Shown: positions 24,433 to 33,989, counted from the stretch's first letter. The stretch is 46,493 bases of DNA from Chloroflexota bacterium (GCA_005881215.1 VBDZ01000018.1:1-46493); one strand, 5' to 3'. The notes: generated by a model from the letters alone, not told the origin. Numbers and translations are program-made.

Positions 24433-25032
24433 ATGGCGCAGTCGCAGATGGCGCAACCGCCGGCGCCGGCCTCGTCACCGCGCCAGAAATCATTCCTCAG
24501 GGACACGCTCGAGATCGTGTTCCTCGCGCTCGTCTTATATGTCGTGATTCAGTACGCCGTGCAAACGGTGCACGTGCTCGGGTCGAGTATGTATGGGACG
24601 CTGCACGATAACGACCTGCTGGTCGCGTCGAAGATCTCGTACAAGTTGCATCAGCCGCAGCGCGGAGACATCGTGGTCTTCAAGCCGCCGGATGAGGCGA
24701 GCCGCGACTTTATCAAGCGGATCATCGCGCTCCCGGGAGAGCGGATCCATGTCGCGAACAGCGTGGTCTATATCAACGGCCAGGTGCTGCGCGAGCCCTA
24801 CCTTCCCGAGAGATGGACCTATAACAACAACTGGCCGGCGTCGGGGCAGGACCAGCTAATTCCACCGGACGAATACTTCGTGATGGGCGACAACCGAAAT
24901 CATTCGAGCGACTCGCGGACGTTTGGCCCGATCGAGCTCGATTCGATTCTCGGCAAGGCGGAAATCCGCATCTGGCCACTGGGCAACGTGGGCTTCTTCG
25001 GCGCCAAGCCGACGCTCGCTGCCGGACCCTAG
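24433..25032 (+). CDS. lepB: Signal peptidase I, 199 aa
   Basis: A membrane serine peptidase that removes signal peptides from secreted proteins, with a Ser/Lys dyad. A single N-terminal helix ([21 protein letters not shown]) is followed by GSSMYGTL, placing the catalytic Ser at about residue 52. Here the usual Pro of SMxPTL is Gly. The Lys is in [14 protein letters not shown] (about residue 95). The C-terminal box [15 protein letters not shown] is intact. The ATG at 24433 follows an AAGG with no spacing; ATG 24448 is an alternative. ndk follows within six bases. Confidence 0.93.
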   Translation: MAQSQMAQPPAPASSPRQKSFLRDTLEIVFLALVLYVVIQYAVQTVHVLGSSMYGTLHDNDLLVASKISYKLHQPQRGDIVVFKPPDEASRDFIKRIIALPGERIHVANSVVYINGQVLREPYLPERWTYNNNWPASGQDQLIPPDEYFVMGDNRNHSSDSRTFGPIELDSILGKAEIRIWPLGNVGFFGAKPTLAAGP

Positions 25033-25037
25033 GACGA

Positions 25038-25487
25038 ATGGAGCGGACGCTGGTCCTGGTCAAACCCGACGGTGTCCAGCGAGGGTTGGTCGGCGAAATC
25101 ATTGGGCGGCTGGAACGGCGAGGGCTCAAGCTGATCGCCCTCAAGATGATGCAGATCACCCGCGAGCTGGCGGGGCGGCACTACGCCGAACATCAAGGCA
25201 AGGCCTTTTACGATGGTCTGCTCGCGTTCATCACCTCGGGTCCGGTGATCGCGATGATCTGGGAAGGGCGGGAGGCGGTCACCGTGGTGCGCAGCGCGAT
25301 GGGCAGCACCGACCCGTTGAAGGCGGCTCCAGGGACGATTCGTGGAGACCTGGCGCTCGACCTCGGCATGAACCTGATCCACGGTTCGGACTCGCCGGCG
25401 CGCGCCGAAACCGAGATCTCCCTCTTCTTCAGCGGACCCGAACTCCACCAGTACAACCGCACCGCGGACCGATGGATTCGCGAGTAG
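25038..25487 (+). CDS. ndk: Nucleoside diphosphate kinase, 149 aa
   Basis: Ndk equalises the nucleoside triphosphate pools by transferring phosphate through a phospho-histidine. The protein starts [32 protein letters not shown] and contains the active-site block [20 protein letters not shown] with the catalytic His near residue 117. Length is normal for the tetramer- or hexamer-forming family. It begins five bases after lepB, so the two are probably one operon. It converges on parB. Confidence 0.96.
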   Translation: MERTLVLVKPDGVQRGLVGEIIGRLERRGLKLIALKMMQITRELAGRHYAEHQGKAFYDGLLAFITSGPVIAMIWEGREAVTVVRSAMGSTDPLKAAPGTIRGDLALDLGMNLIHGSDSPARAETEISLFFSGPELHQYNRTADRWIRE

Positions 25488-25510
25488 TGCGGTTCGACGT
25501 GTAACTGCGG

Positions 25511-26395
25511 CTAGCGGGTCAGCCGGCTTCGCAGCGCCTCGAGCTCGTCGTCACTGTAGAACTCGATCGTCAGCCGGCCGCCGTGCTTGAGCCGGGTGAG
25601 GACGACCTTGGTGCCGAGCGCCTGTCGGAACTCATCCTCGAGCGCGCGCGTCTGCGGATCGACCGCCGACGCTCGCCGGGGCCGGCGCACCCCGGCCGCG
25701 GTCAGCGCAGACCGAACCCATTCTTCAGTCTGGCGAACGCTCCAGTGCTCGCGGATCACCCGTTCCAGCCCGGCAAGCTGCTGCGCCGCCGTCGGCAGGC
25801 CGAGCAGCGCGATGCCGTGCCCGGCGGTGGTGGCGCCGCCTTCGATGGCCTTGATGGCCGGCTCCGGCAGCCCCAGCAGCCGCACACTCTGCGCGATCGT
25901 GACCCGGTTCTTGCCGATCCGCTCCCCCAGCGCTTCCTGGGTCAGGCCAAAATCGCGCAGCAGCCGCTGGATCGCGCGGGCTTCCTCGATCGGATTCAGG
26001 TCGGTGCGCTGCAGGTTCTCCACCAGGGCCAGTTCGAGCCGCTCCTCGAGCCGACCGCCACTGCTGGGGTGAACGATGACCGGGACCTCGCTGAGACCGG
26101 CGATCTCCGCGGCGCGCAACCGGCGTTCGCCGGCGATCAGCTCGAAGCCATCCAGGCCCTCGCGCACCAGCAGAGGCTGGAGAATGCCGTGCATCCGGAT
26201 CGAGTCGGCCAGCTCCTGCAACGAGGTCGGTTCGAAGCTGCGCCTCGGCTGTTCCGGGTTCGGTCGAATGTCGGCGACCGGGATTTGCAGCGCGAAGCGT
26301 CGCCGCGACCGGCTCTCCGTCCCCAGCTCCTCGACGTACTCCCCCGAAGGGATCAGGGCCTCGAGACCCCGCCCCAGTCCTCGCCGTTTGTTCAT
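25511..26395 (-). CDS. parB: Chromosome partitioning protein ParB, 294 aa
   Basis: ParB is a CTP-dependent DNA clamp that loads at parS sites near the origin. Residues 1-20 (MNKRRGLGRGLEALIPSGE) are the ParA-contact motif. Residues 35-125 hold the ParB/Sulfiredoxin nucleotide domain with IRPNPEQPRRSFE and the CTP-binding GERRLRAAEIAGL. The HTH part is LTQEALGERIGKNRVTIAQSVRLLGLPEP. A C-terminal dimerisation helix ends at YSDDELEALRSRL. The start ATG overlaps parA's stop (ATGA), which couples the two. No perfect parS was found by eye in the window. Confidence 0.96.
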   Translation of the reverse strand: MNKRRGLGRGLEALIPSGEYVEELGTESRSRRRFALQIPVADIRPNPEQPRRSFEPTSLQELADSIRMHGILQPLLVREGLDGFELIAGERRLRAAEIAGLSEVPVIVHPSSGGRLEERLELALVENLQRTDLNPIEEARAIQRLLRDFGLTQEALGERIGKNRVTIAQSVRLLGLPEPAIKAIEGGATTAGHGIALLGLPTAAQQLAGLERVIREHWSVRQTEEWVRSALTAAGVRRPRRASAVDPQTRALEDEFRQALGTKVVLTRLKHGGRLTIEFYSDDELEALRSRLTR

Positions 26396-27150
26396 CTGGC
26401 GATCAACTCCTTCGTCAGTTCCTCGTAGGCGACGGCGCCACGCGACGTCGGATCGTACTGGGTGATCGGCATCCCGTGGCTGGGCGCCTCGCTGAGGCGC
26501 ACGTTGCGAGGGATCACGGTGCGAAATGTCTTCTCCGGGTACTGGGCGCGCACCTGCTGGGCCACCTGCAGCGCCAGGGTGGTACGCGGATCGAACAGCG
26601 TGAGCACGATGCCGCCAATCTTGAGCCGCGGGTTTAGCTCGCGCTGGATGAGCTGCGTGGTGTGGGTGAGCGCGCCCAATCCCTCCAGCGCGTAGTACTC
26701 ACACTGGATCGGGATCAGCATGTACTCGGCGGCCACCAGGCAGTTGACCGTCAACAGTCCGAGCGACGGTGGACAGTCGATGATGATGTAGTCGTAGGGG
26801 ACTCGCAGGGCCTCGAGCGCATAGAGCAACCGCCGTTCCCGGCGGGCCAGGTTGATCAGCTCGATCTCCGCGCCGGCCAGCGAGCGATGCGAGGGAAGGA
26901 TGTCGAGGCCGGCGACGCCGGTCGGGCGCACGATTTCATTGATGTCTTCGCCGTCGATGATGACGTTGTAGACGCTACGGCTGAGCTCGCTTCGCACGAT
27001 GCCGAGCCCGCTGGTGGTGTTGCCCTGGGGATCCATGTCGACGATCAGTCCACTCAGGCCGAGCTGAGGAAGGTTGGCCGCCACGTTGATAGCGGTGGTG
27101 GTCTTCCCGACGCCGCCCTTTTGATTGACGACTGCGTAGACTCTTGGCAA
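26392..27150 (-). CDS. parA: Chromosome partitioning ATPase ParA/Soj, 252 aa
   Basis: A deviant Walker A ATPase that moves ParB-bound origins and can regulate DnaA. It starts MPRVYAVVNQKGGVGKTTTAINVAANL with the KGGVGKTT motif at residues 11-18, followed by VDMDPQGNTTSGLG (Walker A') and YIIIDCPPSLGLLTVNCLVAAEY (Walker B). The start codon is TTG 27150 with only a weak ribosome site. TATAAT on the minus strand at 27193-27188 provides a promoter with a leader of about 30 bases. A DnaA-box-like sequence lies 45 bases further upstream. Confidence 0.95.
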   Translation of the reverse strand: MPRVYAVVNQKGGVGKTTTAINVAANLPQLGLSGLIVDMDPQGNTTSGLGIVRSELSRSVYNVIIDGEDINEIVRPTGVAGLDILPSHRSLAGAEIELINLARRERRLLYALEALRVPYDYIIIDCPPSLGLLTVNCLVAAEYMLIPIQCEYYALEGLGALTHTTQLIQRELNPRLKIGGIVLTLFDPRTTLALQVAQQVRAQYPEKTFRTVIPRNVRLSEAPSHGMPITQYDPTSRGAVAYEELTKELIAR

Positions 27151-27187
27151 TTTGCTGGCTGGGACGCAGGACGGGATCCTGTCCGCG

Positions 27188-27193
27188 ATTATA
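27188..27193 (-). promoter_or_regulatory. -10 element for parAB
   Basis: Perfect TATAAT on the minus strand, 38 bases upstream of the parA start. No clear -35. A DnaA-box match (TTATGCACA, minus strand) lies at 27236-27244. Confidence 0.5.
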
Positions 27194-27235
27194 CGGTCGC
27201 CGGCCGCGAACGCGCGTTTGCGCAGGTGGATTGTC

Positions 27236-27244
27236 TGTGCATAA
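27236..27244 (-). promoter_or_regulatory. DnaA-box-like 9-mer upstream of parA
   Basis: TTATGCACA on the minus strand, identical to the second box in the oriC candidate, abuts the stop codon of the CPBP gene and precedes the parA promoter. Confidence 0.4.
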
Positions 27245-28150
27245 CTATTTAAAGACGAACGGAATCAGGCCAACCGCGATGTCGTAGCCGGCGTGCGTGA
27301 CCATGCCGGGGAGCGTGCTCCCCGACTGCGCCCGCAACCAGCCCAGTCCCAGGCCGAGCACGAAGACCTCGAGGGTCGCGAAGCTGACGGCGTACTGGGT
27401 GTGCAGCGCGGCAAACAATATGGAGGTCACCAGGATTCCGAGGCGCGGCTGCATGGCGCCCCGAAAAAGCGTCTCTTCCACAACGGCCGCGACCAGGCCC
27501 AGGAAAATGATCGCGCCTGGATTGTTGAAGTGGCTGAACAGCACGTTGCTGACGTCGGTGACTTTCTTCTGTTGTTCCGGGGCCACCACGTTGGCGACGG
27601 ACTCGATGCCGAAGGCAATCGCCAGGAACACTCCGATGCCTACCACCCCCACCAGCCACCAGTACCTCTTCGCCGGCCTGGTCAGGCCGAGCCGCTCGAT
27701 GGTTTCACGCGGCGATCGCCGGATGAAGATTCCGACGCCCACGAACGCGAGGATCAGGAAGGGAATGTCCTGCGCCAGCAGCTCCCCGTAGGTCAGGGGA
27801 AGTTGCGACTGGATCTGGGCGCCGAGCTGCTGGGCCACCAGCAACAGCCCGAGCACCACCGTGAGATAGATGACCGGCGACCCGGGCCGGATCGGTAGGA
27901 GCCGTGCCACGGCCCGCTGGACCGCGGGCACGAGATAGACCAATCCGAGGATGCCGGCGGCGGCGAACGGCAGGAGGGTCTGCTCGTCGAGCCGAAACGT
28001 CGCGGCGGTCTCCCCACCCGCCGAGTAGGCGAGCAGGTGAAGCAGTGATCCGAGCACGCCGATCAACGACGACAGGCCCGCCAGGACGCCGCCTGCGATC
28101 AGCGTCAGGATTCGCGGCGTGGCAGAGCGCTCGCCAAAGTTGGCGAGCAC
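27245..28150 (-). CDS. CPBP-family intramembrane metalloprotease, 301 aa or longer
   Basis: A multi-helix membrane protein of the CAAX-protease/bacteriocin-processing (Abi) family. The catalytic motifs are VVEETLFRGAMQPRLG (EExxxR) near residue 222 and LFAALHTQYAV with the zinc-ligand His. The C-terminus GMVTHAGYDIAVGLIPFVF is also a family motif. The role could be prenyl-protein or signal-peptide processing, but none is proven for this gene. From GTG 28150 the protein lacks a first helix; in-frame codons upstream encode TDLFIIAFVGVIIGLYVLANF, with no ATG, GTG or TTG before an in-frame stop. A CTG at 28231 would overlap the SPFH stop as CTGA. That longer form (328 aa) is likely real. Confidence 0.87.
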   Translation of the reverse strand: MLANFGERSATPRILTLIAGGVLAGLSSLIGVLGSLLHLLAYSAGGETAATFRLDEQTLLPFAAAGILGLVYLVPAVQRAVARLLPIRPGSPVIYLTVVLGLLLVAQQLGAQIQSQLPLTYGELLAQDIPFLILAFVGVGIFIRRSPRETIERLGLTRPAKRYWWLVGVVGIGVFLAIAFGIESVANVVAPEQQKKVTDVSNVLFSHFNNPGAIIFLGLVAAVVEETLFRGAMQPRLGILVTSILFAALHTQYAVSFATLEVFVLGLGLGWLRAQSGSTLPGMVTHAGYDIAVGLIPFVFK

Positions 28151-28227
28151 GTAGAGACCGATGATGACCCCGACGAAGGCGATGATGAAGAGGTCGGTCT
28201 GCAGGTCGCCGGGGACGATCAGGTGCG

Positions 28228-29040
28228 TCAGGTCTTTGTGGTTACCGGCCTGGTGGTCGCCGGCGGGCCGCTGGCCGCCCGCTCACGCATGTCGACGAGT
28301 TGCGAGATGAGGTCAAGCGGCACCGGAAAGACAATCACGGTGTTGCGCTCGACGCCGATCTCGGTGAGGGTCTGCAGATAGCGGAGCTGCAGGGCGCTGG
28401 GCGACTCCGCGATCACCTTGGCCGCGTCGGTGAGCTGCTGCGCCGCAGCGAACTCACCTTCGGCATGGATGATCTTCGCCCGCTTCTCGCGTTCGGCCTC
28501 GGCCTGCTTGGCCATGGCCCGCTGCATGGTCTGGGGCAGCTCGACATCCTTGATCTCGACCGTCGAGACCTTGATGCCCCAGGGCTCGGTCTGCTCATCG
28601 ATGATCTGCTGGAGTTGGGAGTTGATCTTCTCCCGGTTGGCCAGCAGCTCGTCGAGCGACGACTGTCCGAGCACGCTCCGTAGTGTTGTCTGCGCGATTT
28701 GTGAAGTTGCGTTGATGAAGTTCGCGACTTTGGTGACGGCGTGGTTGGGGTCGACGACCAGGAAGTAGATGACGGCGTTGACCTTGATGGTGACGTTGTC
28801 GTGGGTAATCACTTCCTGCGGCGGGACTTCGAGGGTAACGGTGCGGAGGTCGATCTTGACCAGCCGGTCGATCCCGAACGGGATGATCAGGCGAAGGCCG
28901 GGCCCCTTGAGCACCATCAGCCGGCCCAGCCGGAACAGAACGCCACGCTCGTACTCATTGATGATCCGGATGGCCGAGCTCAGACCGATCAGGACGACCA
29001 GGACGATGATGCCGAGAACGATCAGCGCGAAGATGCCCAC
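28228..29040 (-). CDS. SPFH/Band 7 (slipin) membrane protein, 270 aa
   Basis: A stomatin-like protein forming membrane microdomain complexes. A single N-terminal helix ([21 protein letters not shown]) is followed by [23 protein letters not shown], the signature of slipins, and the band 7 core [32 protein letters not shown] coiled-coil ([25 protein letters not shown]) follows. The start is GTG 29040, seven bases after AGGAG. It lies 45 bases downstream of the NfeD gene; NfeD and slipin are a known functional pair, the protease cleaving the slipin C-terminus. Confidence 0.93.
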   Translation of the reverse strand: MGIFALIVLGIIVLVVLIGLSSAIRIINEYERGVLFRLGRLMVLKGPGLRLIIPFGIDRLVKIDLRTVTLEVPPQEVITHDNVTIKVNAVIYFLVVDPNHAVTKVANFINATSQIAQTTLRSVLGQSSLDELLANREKINSQLQQIIDEQTEPWGIKVSTVEIKDVELPQTMQRAMAKQAEAEREKRAKIIHAEGEFAAAQQLTDAAKVIAESPSALQLRYLQTLTEIGVERNTVIVFPVPLDLISQLVDMRERAASGPPATTRPVTTKT

Positions 29041-29085
29041 AGGTTTCTCCTCTTCACATGAATACGCCTCATGGTACGGCGGGGC

Positions 29086-30468
29086 CTAAGTCGAGGCGGC
29101 CTGCGGTCCCGGAATGTCAGTCGTCGTACGAAGGCTCACGGGTTCGACCTGGAGCCGCAGCCCATCCACCTGGACCACCCGAACGGATGTCCCAACCGGG
29201 ATGGTGCCGCTACGCGAGCTTGCCTGCCAGAGCGCGCCGTTGACGAACACCATGCCGCGTGGATCGAGGGGCTCCCGCACGGTCCCCACCGCGCCGACCA
29301 TCGACTCCTCGCCCGTGGCGTAGGGCTGACGCCGGGCGGCGATCACCTTGCGCAGGATGAAAAGGAAGATCCCGGCGATCACGAGGACGGTGAAGAGCAA
29401 GAGCGGAACGTTGACCGCCTCGGAAAGAAATCCGGTATCGATCAGCAGCAGTCCACCGAGGGTCATAGCGACAATGCCGCCGGTGGTCAGCACGCCGTGG
29501 GTGACGGCCTTGAGGTCGATGATGAACAGAAAGATCGCGAGCAGGATCAGGATCACGCCGGCGATGTTGATCGGAAGGTTGAAGAGTGAGAGCGCGGCCA
29601 GCAGGCCGGCGATCACGCCGACGACGCCCGGAAGGATCAGCCCCGGGTGGGTCACCCAGAACCCGATGCCGATGATCGCCAGCAGAAACAGCAGGTACAC
29701 GAGATTCGGGTCGGCGACCGCCTGCAGGAACTGATCGAAGCCGCTCAGATCGTATCGATCCACCGCGGCGTTTGCGGTTTGCAACGTGTAGGTCTGGCCG
29801 CCCTTGACCACCTGCCGGCCGTCGAGGTCGGTGAGCAGAGTGTCCAGGTCACGGCTCTCGAAGTCGACGACGCCGAGCTTGACCGCCTCATCGGCTGGAG
29901 CATTGATGCTCTGCCGCACGGCCTTCTCGACCCAGTCGGCGTTGTGATGATGCAGCGTGGCCAGCGCCCGGGCGTAGGCGGCCGCATCGTTCTCGATCTT
30001 CTGGCTCTCGATATCGGTCGCCGCCGATTGGCCTGACGCGCTCGGGGATGCGCTGGGCGCCGGGTTGGTGCCGCCGAGGCTGACCGGGTGCGCCGACCCG
30101 ATGTTGGTGCCGGGGGCCATCACCGCCAGGTCGGCGGCCTGCGTGATGTACATCCCCGCGGAGGCGGCACGCGCGCCCGACGGCGACACAAAGATCACCA
30201 CCGGCAGCGGCGCTCCCAGCATCTTCTTGATGATGTCGCGCATCGAGGTGTCCAGGCCCCCGGGCGTGTCCATGGCGATGATCAGCGCGGTGTCGTGCGC
30301 CTGCACGGCCTTGTCGACGGCCGTCGAGATGTAGTTGTCGGTGATCGGATTGATGACCCCGGTGAGGGTCGCCAGCAGGACGTGCGGTTCAGCAGCGCGG
30401 GCGGGGAGTGCGGGCACGAGCGCCGCCAGCAGGACGGTCGCGAGAAAGAGCCGACCGGCCCTCTTCAC
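29086..30468 (-). CDS. NfeD-family membrane serine protease (ClpP-like plus OB-fold), 460 aa
   Basis: The long form of NfeD. A signal peptide (LFLATVLLAALVPALPARA) leads to a ClpP-like protease domain: IAMDTPGGLDTSMRDIIKKML, then VSPSGARAASAGMYI with the nucleophilic Ser at the SAG motif. Four or five helices form the central membrane part, followed by an NfeD OB-fold (MVGAVGTVREPLDPRGMVFVNGALWQA). A Ser/Ala-rich insert near residues 140-155 is unusual. The start is GTG 30468: TATCAT lies exactly six bases upstream (30480-30475), so the mRNA is probably leaderless. Earlier start codons would add 42 unlikely residues. It is divergent from the sigma-like gene across 50 bases. Confidence 0.9.
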   Translation of the reverse strand: MKRAGRLFLATVLLAALVPALPARAAEPHVLLATLTGVINPITDNYISTAVDKAVQAHDTALIIAMDTPGGLDTSMRDIIKKMLGAPLPVVIFVSPSGARAASAGMYITQAADLAVMAPGTNIGSAHPVSLGGTNPAPSASPSASGQSAATDIESQKIENDAAAYARALATLHHHNADWVEKAVRQSINAPADEAVKLGVVDFESRDLDTLLTDLDGRQVVKGGQTYTLQTANAAVDRYDLSGFDQFLQAVADPNLVYLLFLLAIIGIGFWVTHPGLILPGVVGVIAGLLAALSLFNLPINIAGVILILLAIFLFIIDLKAVTHGVLTTGGIVAMTLGGLLLIDTGFLSEAVNVPLLLFTVLVIAGIFLFILRKVIAARRQPYATGEESMVGAVGTVREPLDPRGMVFVNGALWQASSRSGTIPVGTSVRVVQVDGLRLQVEPVSLRTTTDIPGPQAAST

Positions 30469-30474
30469 GATCTG

Positions 30475-30480
30475 ATGATA
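30475..30480 (-). promoter_or_regulatory. -10 element for a leaderless nfeD mRNA
   Basis: TATCAT on the minus strand, six bases (CAGATC) before GTG 30468. A GGCCG/CGGCC inverted repeat at 30481-30493 lies between this and the divergent -10 at 30507-30512 and might be a shared operator. Confidence 0.55.
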
Positions 30481-30506
30481 GGCCGGTTCGGCCGCGGGGT
30501 CGCCGA

Positions 30507-30512
30507 TAGAAT
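30507..30512 (+). promoter_or_regulatory. -10 element for a leaderless sigma-like gene mRNA
   Basis: TAGAAT is followed by six bases (GGATTT) and then GTG 30519, with no ribosome site. It mirrors the divergent nfeD promoter in the same 50-base gap. Confidence 0.55.
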
Positions 30513-30518
30513 GGATTT

Positions 30519-31130
30519 GTGGCCCAGCAGCCTTCAGCTCGCGTCGCGGATCCGGAAGTGGCCGATTATCGCGCCCAGGTCGCCCGTTATCCACGACTGT
30601 CCAACGACGAGGTACGCCGTCTCCTTGCCACTCACGGCCAGGACCGGGAGGCGGCCAACCGAACCCTGATCGAGCACAACCTCTACCTGGTGCTGGAGGC
30701 GGCCGAAGCCCGCAAGAAGCGGGGCGTTTCGTTCGGCGACCTGTTCCAGGAGGGAACGGTGGGCCTGATCTCGGCGGTGGAGCATTACAAGCCGGCCGAC
30801 GGCGACTTCCATGACAGCCTGGTCCGCGTCATCGCCGCCACCATGGACGATGTCGTCGCCCAGACGGAGGAGGCGCAGCGCAACGACGAGGCCTTCGTCA
30901 CCGCCTGCCGGCTCCTCGAGTCCGCGCAGCGCCTGCTTTCCGGACGGCTGGGACGGCCGGCGACGCCGGCCGAGCTCGCCAAATTGCTGCAGTGGGAGGA
31001 GGCTCGCGTCAACGTCGTCCTGGAGATGCTTCGCGAGGCCCGTGTCGTCCACGATCAGGAGTTGGTCGACTACCTCCTCGAGCTGGATGAGGTCGGCGAC
31101 GTCGACGAGATCCCTGGGATCGAGGCCTGA
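30519..31130 (+). CDS. Sigma-70-like protein lacking region 4, 203 aa
   Basis: The middle part, residues about 40-95, resembles region 2 of sigma-70 factors: AANRTLIEHNLYLVLEAAEA then GVSFGDLFQEGTVGLISAVEHYKPADG, where the LFQEGTVGL segment binds the RNA polymerase clamp. The rest of region 2 is unlike normal factors: instead of the F..YA...I motif there is DFHDSLVRVIAATMDDVV. A region-3-like HTH (LGRPATPAELAKLLQWEEARVNVVLEML) follows, and the protein ends with an acidic tail (LLELDEVGDVDEIPG), with no region 4 for the -35. It starts at GTG 30519 and ends ten bases before gcvT. It may be a regulator that competes for polymerase; function is unproven. Confidence 0.75.
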   Translation: MAQQPSARVADPEVADYRAQVARYPRLSNDEVRRLLATHGQDREAANRTLIEHNLYLVLEAAEARKKRGVSFGDLFQEGTVGLISAVEHYKPADGDFHDSLVRVIAATMDDVVAQTEEAQRNDEAFVTACRLLESAQRLLSGRLGRPATPAELAKLLQWEEARVNVVLEMLREARVVHDQELVDYLLELDEVGDVDEIPGIEA

Positions 31131-31139
31131 TCTTTGGTC

Positions 31140-32258
<1,119 letters not shown>

Positions 32259-32274
32259 GACAAAGGGAGAAGCC

Positions 32275-32661
32275 ATGCCAGACCTGAGCGCGATGCGGTT
32301 CAGCCAGAGCCATGAGTGGGTCAAGCGCGAGGGCGACGCGGCGACCGTGGGCATCAGCGAGTACGCGCAATCGCAGTTGGGCGACGTCATCTATCTCGAG
32401 CTGCCGAATGTAGACCAGGCGCTGGAGGTGGGCGGACGGCTGGGCGTGATCGAATCCGTCAAGGCCGCCTCGGATCTCTACAGCCCGGTCGCCGGCCAGG
32501 TGAGCGAGGTCAACCAGGAGCTGAAGGATCACCCGGAGTACGTCAACCAGGACCCTTACGGCAAGGGCTGGATCATCAAGCTTCGTGGTGTCAAGGACAA
32601 TCCGGCGCTGCTCGACCAAAAGGCGTACGACGCGTTCGTGCAGGGCCAATCCGGCTCGTGA
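32275..32661 (+). CDS. gcvH: Glycine cleavage H protein, 128 aa
   Basis: The lipoyl carrier of the glycine cleavage system. It begins MPDLSAMRFSQSHEWVKREG and has the lipoylation site GVIESVKAASDLYSPV with Lys63. The ATG at 32275 has AAGGGAGA about six bases upstream, and is preferred to a far earlier start that would sit inside gcvT. The stop overlaps gcvPA's GTG start as GTGA. Confidence 0.96.
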   Translation: MPDLSAMRFSQSHEWVKREGDAATVGISEYAQSQLGDVIYLELPNVDQALEVGGRLGVIESVKAASDLYSPVAGQVSEVNQELKDHPEYVNQDPYGKGWIIKLRGVKDNPALLDQKAYDAFVQGQSGS

Positions 32662-33989
32662 CCTACCTCCCGAACGCGGACGCCGAGCGCGCCGAAATGC
32701 TGGCGGCGCTCGAGCTGCAGGCCGTCGATGGCCTCTTCAAGCACCTGCCCGAGTCCCTGCGGATCGATCACGTCGACCTGCCCGAGCCGCTCTCCGAGGT
32801 CGAGCTGGTCCAGTATTTCCGCGAGCTGGGGCGCCTCAACGCGCGGATCTCACCGTCGCACAGCTTCCTCGGCGCGGGCGCCGCGCGCCGGTTCAGCCCC
32901 GCGATCGTCAACCAGGTGATTTCGCGGCCTGACTTCTACACGACCTATACGCCCTACCAGGCCGAAGCCAGCCAGGGCACGCTCCAGGCGACCTACGAGT
33001 TTCAGAGCATGATCGCGCTGCTCACCGGCCTCGACGTCGCGAACGCTTCGCTTTACGACGGCGCGACGTCGCTGGCGGAGGCAGCCGCCATGGCGGTGGC
33101 GCACACGAATCGCCAGAACGTGGTGGTGGCCGGCGCGCTCCACCCGGAGTACGCCCAGGTGCTGGAGACCTACGCGCAGGCCCAGCATTACGAGATTCTC
33201 CGCGTCCCGAGTAGACCGGACGGCCGGGTCGATGCCGCGAAGCTCGAGCCGGCCATCAGCGGGACGACCGCCGCGGTCATCCTCCAACAACCGAATTTCT
33301 ACGGCGTGCTGGAAGATCCCCAGCCGATCAGCGACCTCGCTCATCGCCAGGGCGCGCTGCTGATCGCCTGCGTCGATCCGGTTTCCCTGGGATTGCTGAC
33401 GGCGCCGGGAGACTACGGCGCCGACCTGGCGGTGGGCGATGGCCAGCCACTGGGGATCCCGCTCTCGTTCGGCGGCCCGTACGTTGGCTTCATCGCCTGC
33501 ACGGAGGCGCTGCTACGACGGATGCCAGGCCGGCTGGTGGGCGCGACGGTCGACGAGCAGGGTCGCCGGGGCTACGTGCTGACCCTGCAAGCTCGCGAGC
33601 AACACATCCGTCGCGAGCACGCCACCTCGAACATCACCACCAACCACGCCTTGATGGCGCTGGCGGCGACCGTCTACCTGGCACACATGGGCGGCACGGG
33701 CATCAAGCAGCTCGCCGAGCTGAGCGCGCAGCGTGCCCACGACCTGGCGGCGGCGCTGGTCGAGCGCAAGGGTTATCGCCTCGCCTTCGACGGCCCGTTC
33801 CTCTGGGAGTTCGTGGTGCGCACCCCCTATCCAGCGGAGCAGACCCAGGCCTTCATGCTGGAGCGGGGCGTGCTGCCTGGGTTCCCGCTGGGCCGGTTTT
33901 TCCCCGAGCTGTCGGATGCCTTGCTGGTTTCCCTCACCGAGCTCAATCATCCACGCGCGATGCAGCGCTTCCTCGAGGTCTTGCCGTGA
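32658..33989 (+). CDS. gcvPA: Glycine dehydrogenase (decarboxylating) subunit 1, 443 aa
   Basis: The first half of the split P-protein, a PLP-enzyme (fold type I) that decarboxylates glycine and loads its aminomethyl group on lipoyl-GcvH. Motifs: FRELGRLNARISPSHSFLGAGAARRFSPAIV, TTYTPYQAEASQGTLQATYEFQSMIALLTGLDVANASLYDGATSLAEA and LGIPLSFGGPYVGFIACTEALLRRMPGRLVG. The start GTG 32658 overlaps the gcvH stop; the frame is open upstream but those codons shadow gcvH. The stop overlaps gcvPB (GTGA). The split rather than fused form is usual in Firmicutes, Chloroflexota and Thermotogae. Confidence 0.95.
   Translation: MTYLPNADAERAEMLAALELQAVDGLFKHLPESLRIDHVDLPEPLSEVELVQYFRELGRLNARISPSHSFLGAGAARRFSPAIVNQVISRPDFYTTYTPYQAEASQGTLQATYEFQSMIALLTGLDVANASLYDGATSLAEAAAMAVAHTNRQNVVVAGALHPEYAQVLETYAQAQHYEILRVPSRPDGRVDAAKLEPAISGTTAAVILQQPNFYGVLEDPQPISDLAHRQGALLIACVDPVSLGLLTAPGDYGADLAVGDGQPLGIPLSFGGPYVGFIACTEALLRRMPGRLVGATVDEQGRRGYVLTLQAREQHIRREHATSNITTNHALMALAATVYLAHMGGTGIKQLAELSAQRAHDLAAALVERKGYRLAFDGPFLWEFVVRTPYPAEQTQAFMLERGVLPGFPLGRFFPELSDALLVSLTELNHPRAMQRFLEVLP

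Noticed and set aside
30587-30595. Near DnaA box (TTATCCACG) inside the sigma-like gene
   Set aside because: One mismatch, in coding sequence with no companion boxes.
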